From contig DGUB01000069.1 in assembly GCA_002393815.1 (NCBI GenBank), positions 1-13,971 of the forward strand: DNA of 13,971 nt, in the 5' to 3' direction. The DNA is from Ruminococcus sp. UBA4321. GTDB lineage: Bacteria > Bacillota > Clostridia > Oscillospirales > Ruminococcaceae. How positions within the stretch are numbered: the first letter of the stretch is position 1; each line of letters begins with the position of its first letter. Shown here in pieces: positions 6,183 through 13,439 of the stretch. The translations under genes were made by a program, and so were the position numbers. The notes beneath the pieces were generated by a model. It was given only the letters and a program-made list of their open reading frames with translations. It had not been told where the DNA came from and searched no databases.

Positions 6183-7037
6183 TCAGGAGTAAGAGAACAT
6201 GCGCTTGAACGCATCAAAATTCGCAGTTTCTCTTACAGTATGGTAGACGGCGAATTCTACATGCAGGAATCTGTCTTTAAAGTCTTTTTCGCTGAGGACT
6301 TCTCTGTAAACCTGCGCCACAACACGCGGATTGTTCTGGAATGCGCCGCATCCGAATGCTCCCAGCACAAGGACATCGTCCCCGTTTGCCGCTGCAACGG
6401 AAAGCATGTGTCTGGCGCGGCTTCTGTGAAGGTCAGCGAGTTCGCGGTCTGTCAGCTGAACCGCTTCGCCTTTGCCGGGATTCATGGCATTATACGGCTT
6501 CGGACGGAGATTCGGCGCGGCGACAGTCAGAACGTCTACTTTGCAGAATTCCTGTTCCGGAAGGCGTTCCGGCAAATCGTCATCATTCTTGATAATCAGA
6601 ATATCCGGCGAATAAATGCAGGCATCTGTATATCTCACATCATGGCGGTTTCTGTGGAACTGATAGTAATTCTGCCAAAGGTCACTGCGGTTCAGACAGG
6701 GATAGAGCGTCGAACACCGGCAGAGCGATTCTTCCTGTGCGCGTGAGCCTTTTGTCACGCCGCCGCCGGGATTGGTCGCAGATGCGAAGTTATGCACAGC
6801 GATTCTGGCTTCCGGATACACTTTCCGGAGACGCATTGCCGCCTGAAAGGACTTGTCTGCCGAAACCTGAATTTTTGTATTCCGCGGAACAAGCGGCGGA
6901 AGTTCCGGCGTATCATCGGCAAGATAAAGCTGTGTATGCCCGACAGAGTAATTCACAGCTTTATGAAGGGCTTCGTCTTTTTTTACCCAGTCCATCGTAT
7001 CATTAAAAATTTTAATCAGTTCAAAGCGGATATCCAT
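6183..7037 (-). CDS. TIGR02452 family, microbial PARG-like ADP-ribose glycohydrolase
   Basis: A 284-residue cytoplasmic protein with the macrodomain-type PARG signature. NFASATNPGGGVTKGSRAQEE spans residues 83-103, that is GGG (91-93), seven residues, then QEE (101-103) with the catalytic glutamates. Later macrodomain segments are present: VDVLTVAAPNLRP near 168-180, and DVLVLGAFGCGAFQNNP near 224-240. Known bacterial PARG-type enzymes cleave poly- or mono-ADP-ribose from targets, and many relatives are uncharacterised. The length is usual for TIGR02452, which has an N-terminal extension before the macrodomain. The start is supported by GAGGTG (7045-7050) seven bases upstream. It follows lysA by 67 bases with no terminator between, so read-through is likely. 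No ADP-ribosyltransferase or NAD-consuming toxin is visible nearby. Confidence 0.9.
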   Translation of the reverse strand: MDIRFELIKIFNDTMDWVKKDEALHKAVNYSVGHTQLYLADDTPELPPLVPRNTKIQVSADKSFQAAMRLRKVYPEARIAVHNFASATNPGGGVTKGSRAQEESLCRCSTLYPCLNRSDLWQNYYQFHRNRHDVRYTDACIYSPDILIIKNDDDLPERLPEQEFCKVDVLTVAAPNLRPKPYNAMNPGKGEAVQLTDRELADLHRSRARHMLSVAAANGDDVLVLGAFGCGAFQNNPRVVAQVYREVLSEKDFKDRFLHVEFAVYHTVRETANFDAFKRMFSYS

Positions 7038-7057
7038 AAATTATCACCTCATAATTC

Positions 7058-7085
7058 AGTGTATCTCAAAAACGAAGTTTGTCAG
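7058..7085 (-). promoter_or_regulatory. Possible weak promoter before the PARG-like gene
   Basis: On the minus strand, CTGACA (7085-7080), 16 bases, then TACACT (7063-7058). The fit is poorer than at the other promoters here. It may allow expression apart from lysA, but it may also be chance. Confidence 0.3.
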
Positions 7086-7104
7086 GAATTTTGCAGAGAA
7101 ATGA

Positions 7105-8388
7105 TTACTTGTTCAGATAGTTGTCCAGAATATGGCAGAAATCGAATGTTGCAAAATAGTCTGCCGGGGTTTCGGCACGGCGAATCATCTTGACAGAACC
7201 GTCCTCACAAAGCAGAAGTTCGGCACTGCGGAGTCTGCCGTTATAGTTGTAGCCCATCGAGAAGCCGTGCGCACCGGTGTCATGAATCACCAGCAAATCG
7301 CCGATTTCGACAGGCGGAAGCATTCTGTCAATGGCGAATTTGTCATTGTTTTCGCACAGACCGCCGGTCACATCGCATTTGTAGGTACAGGGGTCATTTT
7401 CCTTGCCGAGTACGGTAATGTGATGATATGCTCCGTACATTGCCGGGCGCATCAGGTTGGCAGCACACGCATCCACACCGACATATTCTTTATAGATATG
7501 CTTCTTGTGCAGCACTCTTGTCACCAGATGACCGTAAGGCGCAGCCATAAAGCGTCCCATTTCCGTGAAAATGGCGACATCGCCCATACCTGCCGGAACC
7601 AGAATTTCATCAAAGACTTTATGAACGCCCTCGCCGATGGCAAGAATATCATTCGGGGTCTGGTCGGGACGATAGGCAACACCCACACCGCCGGAAAGAT
7701 TGATGAATTTGATTTCTGCACCGGTTTCGTTTTTCAGGTCAACGGCTAACTGGAATAATTGTTTTGCCAGTGTGGGATAATATTCGTTTGTGAGCGTACT
7801 CGATGCCAGAAACGCATGAATGCCGAAATACTTCGCGCCTTTTTCTTTCAGCAGCTTAAAGCCCTCGAACATCTGTTCACGGGTGAAGCCGTATTTTGCA
7901 TCCTCCGGGCTGTCCATGATTTCTGTCGAAATCGTGAACTTTCCGCCGGCATTGAAGCGGCAGCAGATAGTCTCCGGAATGCCTGTCAGCTGTTCCAGAT
8001 ATTCGATATGCGTGATATCATCCAGATTGATATATGCCCCCAGCTTGTAAGCAAGTTCATAATCCTGTGCCGGAGTCACGTTTGAGGAAAACATAATCTC
8101 ATGACCGGAAAAGCCGCAGGCTTCACTCAGTTCAAGTTCCGTAAAACTGGAGCAGTCCACGCCGCAGCCTTCTTCCTGAAAGATTTTCAGCAGAAACGGG
8201 TTCGGGGTTGCCTTGACAGCAAAATATTCTTTAAAGCCCTTGTTCCAGGAAAATGCTTTCTTTACCAGACGGGCATTTTCACGGATGCCTTTTTCGTCAT
8301 AGATATGAAAAGGCGTAGGGTAGGTTTTTGCAATTTCTTCCGCCTGTTCTTTGGTAATAAACGGAATTTTCGGATTTTTTTCGTTCAT
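7105..8388 (-). CDS. lysA: Diaminopimelate decarboxylase
   Basis: A 427-residue fold-III PLP decarboxylase that converts meso-diaminopimelate to lysine, the last step of lysine synthesis. The PLP lysine is Lys59 in YFAVKATPNP. A glycine loop LSGGVGVAYRP lies at 231-241 and EMGR at 276-279. RPAMYGAYHHI (314-324) and CENND (345-349), with the Cys from the partner subunit's active site, are typical. GAHGFSMGYNYNG (372-384) closes the domain. HAFLAS (191-196) replaces the commoner HIGSQ segment, so this is a divergent LysA subgroup; ornithine-type decarboxylation is less likely. The ATG at 8388 is chosen because AAGGAG sits ten bases upstream. A longer GTG start at 8412 would put that site inside the gene. 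It is first of a probable lysA-PARG operon. Confidence 0.9.
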   Translation of the reverse strand: MNEKNPKIPFITKEQAEEIAKTYPTPFHIYDEKGIRENARLVKKAFSWNKGFKEYFAVKATPNPFLLKIFQEEGCGVDCSSFTELELSEACGFSGHEIMFSSNVTPAQDYELAYKLGAYINLDDITHIEYLEQLTGIPETICCRFNAGGKFTISTEIMDSPEDAKYGFTREQMFEGFKLLKEKGAKYFGIHAFLASSTLTNEYYPTLAKQLFQLAVDLKNETGAEIKFINLSGGVGVAYRPDQTPNDILAIGEGVHKVFDEILVPAGMGDVAIFTEMGRFMAAPYGHLVTRVLHKKHIYKEYVGVDACAANLMRPAMYGAYHHITVLGKENDPCTYKCDVTGGLCENNDKFAIDRMLPPVEIGDLLVIHDTGAHGFSMGYNYNGRLRSAELLLCEDGSVKMIRRAETPADYFATFDFCHILDNYLNK

Positions 8389-8398
8389 AGCATTCAGA

Positions 8399-8404
8399 CT
8401 CCTT
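8399..8404 (-). promoter_or_regulatory. Ribosome binding site that sets the lysA start
   Basis: AAGGAG on the minus strand, ten bases before the ATG at 8388. It rules against the upstream in-frame GTG at 8412, which has only A/T-rich sequence before it. Confidence 0.8.
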
Positions 8405-8423
8405 ACTATCACAATATGAAATT

Positions 8424-8443
8424 TATGATATTATTTTATCATA
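8424..8443. promoter_or_regulatory. Inverted repeat over the lysA -10 box, candidate operator
   Basis: TATGATA and TATCATA (8424-8430 and 8437-8443) form exact 7-bp arms around a six-base spacer, centred on the -10 box. This is a good place for a repressor. The region is very A/T-rich, so chance is a real alternative. Confidence 0.4.
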
Positions 8444-8461
8444 TTTTATCAGATTTGTCAA
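8433..8461 (-). promoter_or_regulatory. lysA promoter
   Basis: On the minus strand, TTGACA (8461-8456), 17 bases, then TAAAAT (8438-8433), preceded by TGA. The leader is only about 40 bases, too short for a lysine (L-box) riboswitch, so control, if any, is at the promoter. It is back to back with the vanY promoter; the two -35 boxes are about 65 bases apart. Confidence 0.85.
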
Positions 8462-8526
8462 TACTGAGCAGTTTCAATTTGAAAAATTAAGAAATCTTCC
8501 GGAAAATAAAAAAAGAAGAAAGCAGA

Positions 8527-8555
8527 TTGACGTTTCCGGGCGAATGTGCTATAAT
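8527..8555 (+). promoter_or_regulatory. Promoter of the vanY-type gene
   Basis: TTGACG (8527-8532), 17 bases, then TATAAT (8550-8555), preceded by TGC. The start point should be near 8562, about 30 bases before the ATG. This also excludes any translation start upstream of 8562. Confidence 0.85.
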
Positions 8556-8592
8556 AGAACAGAGAAAATCAAAATACAGGAAGGATGTTATC

Positions 8593-9699
8593 ATGAACAA
8601 TGCAAACAGAAAAAAACGCAAATCCCAAAGAAAACAGAAACAGCTGCTCAATCTTCTGTTGCTGACAGCAGTATTTTTTTGTCTGGTTCTGGGGATTCTG
8701 CTGATTCTCCGCCGTACACGCGCGCCGGAAACCGAAATAATTCAGGAAACAATTCCGGAAACAGAAACGGAAACCCTTCCGGAAACGGAGTCCGAAACGA
8801 TTCCGGAAACCACTGAGGAAGAAATCCTTCCGCCGGGCATGGTTTCCGGCATGACGCTGAGTTTTTATCATATACATCTGCATGAAAGTGATGATTCTGT
8901 CATGCCGCTGGTATTCATGCAGCCGGAAGATGCACTTGACCTCTCCGAAATCTGGGCTTCTTCCGATGAAGCTGTTGCTTCGGTAGACGAATCCGGAAAT
9001 ATTACCCCGGAAAGTCCCGGAAACTGTATCATCTGGGTGACTTCTGCCATGAATCCGGATGTCTTTGCCGAAGTCAGCGTGACGGTCTATCCTGACGATG
9101 AAGAACTTCCCGACCCGGAACAGCTCTGCTCCGGCTTCTCCGAAGAAGATACCACCAGAAACGATATTCAGGTTATCGGCGGTATTACCTATGTACAGGG
9201 TGTCATGCTCGTGAATAAAACCTATCCGCTGCCGTCGTCCTACTATCCGGACGGACTGACCCCCGAAACCAAAGAAGCCTTTTCCGAACTCCGTCATGCC
9301 GCTTCCGAGGAAGCAGGTCTCCGGCTGTTTTCCGATTCGGATTTCCGTTCCTACCGGACGCAGGTCTATTTATATGAAAGCTACTGCAAACGCGACGGCA
9401 AGGAAGCCGCTGACCGTTTTTCTGCCAGACCGGGACACTCCGAACATCAGACCGGTATGGTAATTGATGTCAACTGGGCTGGTGATGCATTCAATGATAC
9501 CGAAGAAGCCGTCTGGCTGGAGCAGAACTGCTGGCGGTTCGGCTTTATCGTGCGCTTTCCCAGAGAAAAGGAAGAATTTACAGGCTACAAATACGAATCC
9601 TGGCATATCCGCTATGTCGGAACGGAATGGGCAAAGAAAATTTATGACAGCGGTCTCTGTCTGGAAGAATATTTTCATGTGTCTTCGCGCTATTCCTGA
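8593..9699 (+). CDS. VanY-family D,D-carboxypeptidase with Big2-like domain, membrane-anchored
   Basis: A 368-residue protein. In order: a basic N-terminus (1-17), one membrane helix (about 18-40) with no clear cleavage site, an acidic Pro/Glu/Thr stalk (44-78), a bacterial Ig-like (Big2) segment ending ASSDEAVASVDESGNIT...VSVTV (122-165), and a VanY/peptidase M15 domain (about 195-360). Zinc ligands are His285 and Asp292 in SEHQTGMVID and His338 in ESWHIRYVG, with Glu335 as the likely catalytic base. The family removes the terminal D-Ala from peptidoglycan stem peptides. It should face outward, tethered by the helix. The start follows the mapped promoter and AGGAAGGA (8578-8585), seven bases upstream. 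With no vanH/A/X genes nearby, a role in wall maturation rather than vancomycin resistance is inferred. Confidence 0.9.
   Translation: MNNANRKKRKSQRKQKQLLNLLLLTAVFFCLVLGILLILRRTRAPETEIIQETIPETETETLPETESETIPETTEEEILPPGMVSGMTLSFYHIHLHESDDSVMPLVFMQPEDALDLSEIWASSDEAVASVDESGNITPESPGNCIIWVTSAMNPDVFAEVSVTVYPDDEELPDPEQLCSGFSEEDTTRNDIQVIGGITYVQGVMLVNKTYPLPSSYYPDGLTPETKEAFSELRHAASEEAGLRLFSDSDFRSYRTQVYLYESYCKRDGKEAADRFSARPGHSEHQTGMVIDVNWAGDAFNDTEEAVWLEQNCWRFGFIVRFPREKEEFTGYKYESWHIRYVGTEWAKKIYDSGLCLEEYFHVSSRYS
8752..8823 (+). repeat. Three 24-bp tandem repeats coding an acidic stalk
   Basis: Three successive 8-residue units, IPETETET, LPETESET and IPETTEEE (residues 54-77 of the VanY protein). At DNA level TTCCGGAAAC recurs at 8753, 8777 and 8801, exactly 24 bases apart. 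The units probably arose by tandem duplication and form a wall-spanning spacer. Copy number could vary among strains. Confidence 0.85.
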
Positions 9700-9741
9700 A
9701 ATCAGCGATTTTTGCGGATTTAAATTTGTGTAAGTTTCCCA

Positions 9742-9770
9742 TTTACAAAAAAGGAATTTTATGATACAAT
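9742..9770 (+). promoter_or_regulatory. Promoter of the cotH-type gene
   Basis: TTTACA (9742-9747), 17 bases, then TACAAT (9765-9770), preceded by TGA. Transcription would start near 9777 and give a leader of about 65 bases. A small hairpin in it (TCCGG/CCGGA around a CTTTTT loop, 9798-9813) lies just before the ribosome binding region and could modulate translation. Confidence 0.7.
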
Positions 9771-9841
9771 GTTGAATAGCTGAGAAAAACAAAGAAATCC
9801 GGCTTTTTCCGGAATTACAGAAAGGATTTGGTGACTGTATC

Positions 9842-12610
9842 GTGGAACAGACCAGCGGTAAGAAAAACAGCGGAACTGCTAAGAAAAATGTAAAGAGCGT
9901 CAAAAGCACGAAACCCGAACATCAGACAAAGAATCAGAAATCTACAGGAAGTATCAAAGTGGTAAAACATACCAAAACCCCGGAAGCCCGGAAAACTGCC
10001 GGAAAGAAGTCTTCCGGAAAAGCTTCTTCCAGTAAAAAATCAGCTTCCAGGAAAACTTCAAAATCTTCTTCCGGAAAAAATAAAAAACAAAGTTTACAGT
10101 TATCCGGTCGTCTGCCGATTGCCCTTGCCGCAGTCCTGCTTGTCGGCGGTGCTGCCTTTGCAGGAGTGCATATGTCCCGCGCCGGAAAAGAAGAAGCAGG
10201 CGTTCAGAAAAATGTCAATGCGCAGACTCCCGAACCGGAAGCCCCTGCACCCGTTCAGCTTGTTCTGAATGAATATATGACGACCAATCATACTGTTGTT
10301 TTCGGTGACGGCAAGACCCCCGACTGGATTGAACTCAGAAATGACGGCGCACAGACTGTTTCCCTCGACGGCATGACACTGACCGATAATGCCGGAAATC
10401 CGGATAAATGGGAATTCCCGTCCGGAACGTCGATAGAACCCGGCGGTTATCTGATTGTCCTGATGGATGACCACGAAGACCGCAACGGTACAGATGAATT
10501 TCTTCATGCTTCTTTCAAACTCGGCAGTGATGACCATCGTCTGATGATTTTCAAGGGCAGTGACCTGATTATGGATGCTTCTCTGTATTATACAGACCGC
10601 GAATTGTCACTCGGTGACCGGAACGGTGTGCCGGCTTACTACACAGCACCGACCCCCGGAACAGAAAATTCAGCAGAATCTTTCAGCACAGAAGCCGAAG
10701 CCCTTGCCGCAGTCAGTCATACTGTTGTCGTTTCCGAAGCCGCCGCCTATCAGACAGGCGGTGAAACTGAAGATTCCGACTGGATTGAACTCTGTAATTC
10801 TTCCGATACTGCCGTCAGCCTCAGCGGATGGACAATCTGCAAAAAGCCGATTGAAAAAAATCCTGAAAAATTCTATACATTCGGAGATGTCACCCTCGAC
10901 CCCGGTGCATGTCTGCTCCTGTATGCCGCCGGAGAAGAAGCGGAAGAAGCGGACGATGAGCATCTTCCGTTCAAACTCAGCATTGACGGCGATGAGATTT
11001 ATTTATATGATAATCAGAAAATCCTGAAAGATTTCTTTACTGTCGGCAATATGCACCCCGGTGACAGCTGCGGCAGAGAACTTTCTACAGGCGAAACCGT
11101 ATTCTATGGCATACCGACTCCCGGCGCACCCAATACTGAACAGGCGTATCCGGGATATGCACAGCTTCCGGTACTTTCCAATCCGGGCGGCTATGCACAG
11201 AACGGCGAAGTCATTACAGCAGAAATTCCGGCAGGCATGACAGTGTATTATACAGATGACGGCACTGTTCCGGATGAAGAAAGCCCCATCTTTATGGGCT
11301 ATACACTGGACGGCAACCGCGCTCTGCGTTTCTTAGTACAGCAGGAAGGTCTGCTGCCTTCGGAAGTCACTGGTGTGACTTATATCACCGATGCCGTGCA
11401 TGATGTGCCGATTGTCTGCCTTTCTACCGACCCTTACGGACTGTACAGCGATGCAGAAGGCATTCTTGTAGACGGCGGAAAAGGCAGTTCCGAATTCCCG
11501 TACAAAGGCGCAAACTTCTGGCAGGACTGGGAACGGGAAATTTCATTTGAATATTATACGCCCGACGGCAAACGCGAAATTTCCTGCAATGCCGGAACAA
11601 AAGTTCACGGACAGTATTCCCGCGCCTATGAACAGAAAAGTCTTGCGGTTTATTTCCGGAGCGAATACGGCACGAGTGAAATCAGCTATCCGTTCTTTGA
11701 TGAAAATAACCCTGTGACAGATTTTTCCAGTATTCTGCTCCGTGCAAGCGGACAAGACCATACCAAGGCGCGTATCCGTGATGCATTCGTTGCCGAAACT
11801 GCCGAAGAATATTCCGACCTGCTGCATATGGACTGGCGACCGATTTGTGTCTATATCAACGGCGAATATAAAGGCATTTATGACCTGCGTGAAAAAGTCA
11901 GCGCAAGCCATGTGGAAAATCACGAGGGCATTAAAGAAGAAAATCTTGACTTAATCAAAGACAATGACAATATCAAGCACGGTTCCCGTGAAGATTTCAC
12001 CGCACTGCTGCACTATATCGAAGACCATGACATGAGCGAACAGGAAAATTATGACTATGTCGCAGAGCATATGGATATTGATAATTATATTGATTATCTG
12101 ATTACAGAAATCTTCTTTGCAAACGAGGACGGCGGCAGCAATAACAAGCACTACCGCGACAATACCGGCGGAAAATGGCGTTGGATTCTCTATGATGTCG
12201 ATATGTCCATGTCCAAGAAATGCGCCGAAGTGGACGGCTTCAACACACTGGAAGATATTTTCAGTCCGTATGGAAACGGCGCGGAAGCCTTCTATATCAG
12301 CGGACTTCAGCGCGGTCTGACGAAAAATAAAACCTATATGGACAAATTTATCAGACGCTATGCCGAACTGCTGAATTCTTCCTTCCTGCCGGAAAAGCTT
12401 TCCGCAAGACTGGACGAAATGACAGCACAGATGGATGCAGAAATGCATCTGCACGGTCAGTACTACTCTCCGACTTATGAGGACTGGCAGGAATCTGTGG
12501 AAAGCTACCGGAATATTCTCCTTGCAAGACGGGATGTCTGCAAGGAAGAAATGATTGACTACTTCGACCTGAGCGACGACGAAATCGCTGAACTTTTCCC
12601 GGATGATTAA
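9842..12610 (+). CDS. Large membrane-anchored lamin-tail/CotH kinase protein
   Basis: A 922-residue protein. Domain order: a Lys/Ser-rich tail (2-88), one membrane helix (about 91-110), lamin-tail domain 1 (about 139-275, DWIELRNDG), lamin-tail domain 2 (about 296-431, DWIELCNSS), a chitobiase/FN3-like segment (about 445-515, VYYTDDGTVPD), and a CotH kinase domain (about 522-905). CotH signs are KVHGQYSRAYEQKSLAV (587-603), YINGEYKGIYDLREKV (671-686) and YDVDMS (784-789), whose Asp pair is the likely metal site. CotH of Bacillus is an atypical kinase that phosphorylates spore-coat proteins; vegetative clostridial homologues with lamin-tail domains are less studied. The tail should stay in the cytoplasm and the rest outside. 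The start is a GTG with weak GGTGA (9830-9834) seven bases upstream; the better GAAAGGA (9820-9826) is 15 away. No alternative in-frame start lies nearby. Confidence 0.88.
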   Translation: MEQTSGKKNSGTAKKNVKSVKSTKPEHQTKNQKSTGSIKVVKHTKTPEARKTAGKKSSGKASSSKKSASRKTSKSSSGKNKKQSLQLSGRLPIALAAVLLVGGAAFAGVHMSRAGKEEAGVQKNVNAQTPEPEAPAPVQLVLNEYMTTNHTVVFGDGKTPDWIELRNDGAQTVSLDGMTLTDNAGNPDKWEFPSGTSIEPGGYLIVLMDDHEDRNGTDEFLHASFKLGSDDHRLMIFKGSDLIMDASLYYTDRELSLGDRNGVPAYYTAPTPGTENSAESFSTEAEALAAVSHTVVVSEAAAYQTGGETEDSDWIELCNSSDTAVSLSGWTICKKPIEKNPEKFYTFGDVTLDPGACLLLYAAGEEAEEADDEHLPFKLSIDGDEIYLYDNQKILKDFFTVGNMHPGDSCGRELSTGETVFYGIPTPGAPNTEQAYPGYAQLPVLSNPGGYAQNGEVITAEIPAGMTVYYTDDGTVPDEESPIFMGYTLDGNRALRFLVQQEGLLPSEVTGVTYITDAVHDVPIVCLSTDPYGLYSDAEGILVDGGKGSSEFPYKGANFWQDWEREISFEYYTPDGKREISCNAGTKVHGQYSRAYEQKSLAVYFRSEYGTSEISYPFFDENNPVTDFSSILLRASGQDHTKARIRDAFVAETAEEYSDLLHMDWRPICVYINGEYKGIYDLREKVSASHVENHEGIKEENLDLIKDNDNIKHGSREDFTALLHYIEDHDMSEQENYDYVAEHMDIDNYIDYLITEIFFANEDGGSNNKHYRDNTGGKWRWILYDVDMSMSKKCAEVDGFNTLEDIFSPYGNGAEAFYISGLQRGLTKNKTYMDKFIRRYAELLNSSFLPEKLSARLDEMTAQMDAEMHLHGQYYSPTYEDWQESVESYRNILLARRDVCKEEMIDYFDLSDDEIAELFPDD

Positions 12611-12626
12611 AAAATTCTTTCTGATG

Positions 12627-12652
12627 GCTGCCGCCTTTATGCGGCAGCTTTT
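12627..12652 (+). terminator. Intrinsic terminator after the cotH-type gene
   Basis: GCTGCCGC and GCGGCAGC (12627-12634 with 12641-12648) form a perfect 8-bp G/C-rich stem around a CTTTAT loop. It is followed by TTTTCTGTTTC. It begins 16 bases past the stop codon. Confidence 0.9.
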
Positions 12653-12733
12653 CTGTTTCGACAGATTTTTATTGATTTTATACAAATCATATATTTAATA
12701 TCTGTGCCAAATCATGATTTTTTTACAAAACTA

Positions 12734-12762
12734 TTGCAATTCTTTTGGAAACATGCTATAAT
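12734..12762 (+). promoter_or_regulatory. Promoter of the HD-hydrolase/amylase operon
   Basis: TTGCAA (12734-12739), 17 bases, then a perfect TATAAT (12757-12762) preceded by TGC. The weak -35 is balanced by the extended -10. The leader is about 30 bases and carries GGGAGGG before the ATG. Confidence 0.8.
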
Positions 12763-12797
12763 ACAAAAGATGCTTATCGCAAGGGAGGGAAATATTT

Positions 12798-13394
12798 ATG
12801 AATGCAAAGGAAGAATTTATTCAGATATATCAGGAGAAAATTCACCGTACAGGTTCTCAGAGACTTCTGGAATATCTCATGAGCGATGCAAGTGATTTTT
12901 TCACGGCACCGTCAAGCACCCGGTTTCACGGAGCTTATGAAGGCGGTCTGGTGCAGCACAGTGTCAATGTCTATCACTGCCTTGCGGACTATCTGAGCCG
13001 CCCCAGAACAAAAGAACTCTATCGTATGGACTATTCCGAAGAAACTGTCGCACTGGTATCGCTTCTGCATGACATCTGCAAGCTGAATTATTATACTGTC
13101 GATTACCGCAACGCCAAGAATGAAAAAGGCGTATGGGAAAAAGTACCCTACTATAAAGTAGAAGATAATCTGCCTTACGGACACGGCGAAAAATCGGTCT
13201 ATATCATTTCCAGCTATATGCGCCTCTCCAGAGAAGAAGCGTTTGCAGTACGCTATCATATGGGCTTTTCCAATGCCGCCAATTCTGAACAGATTGGCAA
13301 TGTCGGCAAAGCATTCGAGATGTTTCCGCTCGCACTTGCCCTGAATGTCGCTGATATGGAAGCAAGCTACTATCTGGAAGGCAGCATTCACTAA
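12798..13394 (+). CDS. HD-domain phosphohydrolase
   Basis: A 198-residue cytoplasmic protein consisting almost wholly of an HD domain. Likely metal ligands are His54 (in GGLVQHSVNV), His91-Asp92 (in SLLHDICKL), His129 (YGHGEKS) and Asp186 (LNVADMEAS); His154 lies in YHMGFS. The GAYEGGLVQHS segment resembles the C-terminal HD part of YhaM-type 3'-5' exonucleases, but the N-terminal OB-fold RNA-binding part is absent. It may therefore be a nucleotide or cyclic-nucleotide hydrolase; the substrate is not predictable. The start is supported by GGGAGGG, eight bases before the ATG, and by the promoter just upstream. It is first in an operon with a GH13 gene 45 bases later. Confidence 0.85.
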   Translation: MNAKEEFIQIYQEKIHRTGSQRLLEYLMSDASDFFTAPSSTRFHGAYEGGLVQHSVNVYHCLADYLSRPRTKELYRMDYSEETVALVSLLHDICKLNYYTVDYRNAKNEKGVWEKVPYYKVEDNLPYGHGEKSVYIISSYMRLSREEAFAVRYHMGFSNAANSEQIGNVGKAFEMFPLALALNVADMEASYYLEGSIH

Positions 13395-13439
13395 TCAGCA
13401 GAAGATTCAGAAAAATTCAAGATTAAAGGAGTTATCACT

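Noticed and set aside
6084..6746. Plus-strand open frame of 220 codons antisense to the PARG-like gene
   Set aside because: No ribosome binding site, no recognisable protein features, and it overlaps a gene with a clear catalytic signature on the other strand. The nearby TTGCAA/TATACT pair has a 19-base spacer and is a poor promoter.
8389..8432. Lysine riboswitch before lysA
   Set aside because: The predicted leader is about 40 bases and A/T-rich, far too short for an L-box aptamer.
8776..8790. LPETE in the VanY protein as a sortase (LPxTG) anchor
   Set aside because: The Gly is missing, the motif is part of an internal repeat near the N-terminus, and no C-terminal hydrophobic segment with basic tail follows.
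8593..9699. Vancomycin-resistance function for the VanY homologue
   Set aside because: No vanR/S, vanH, ligase or vanX gene is nearby, and stand-alone VanY-family carboxypeptidases are common in clostridia.
9699..9721. Hairpin after the vanY-type gene as a terminator
   Set aside because: The stem is short, A/T-rich and interrupted by a mismatch, with no T run after it. Read-through into the cotH-type gene remains possible.
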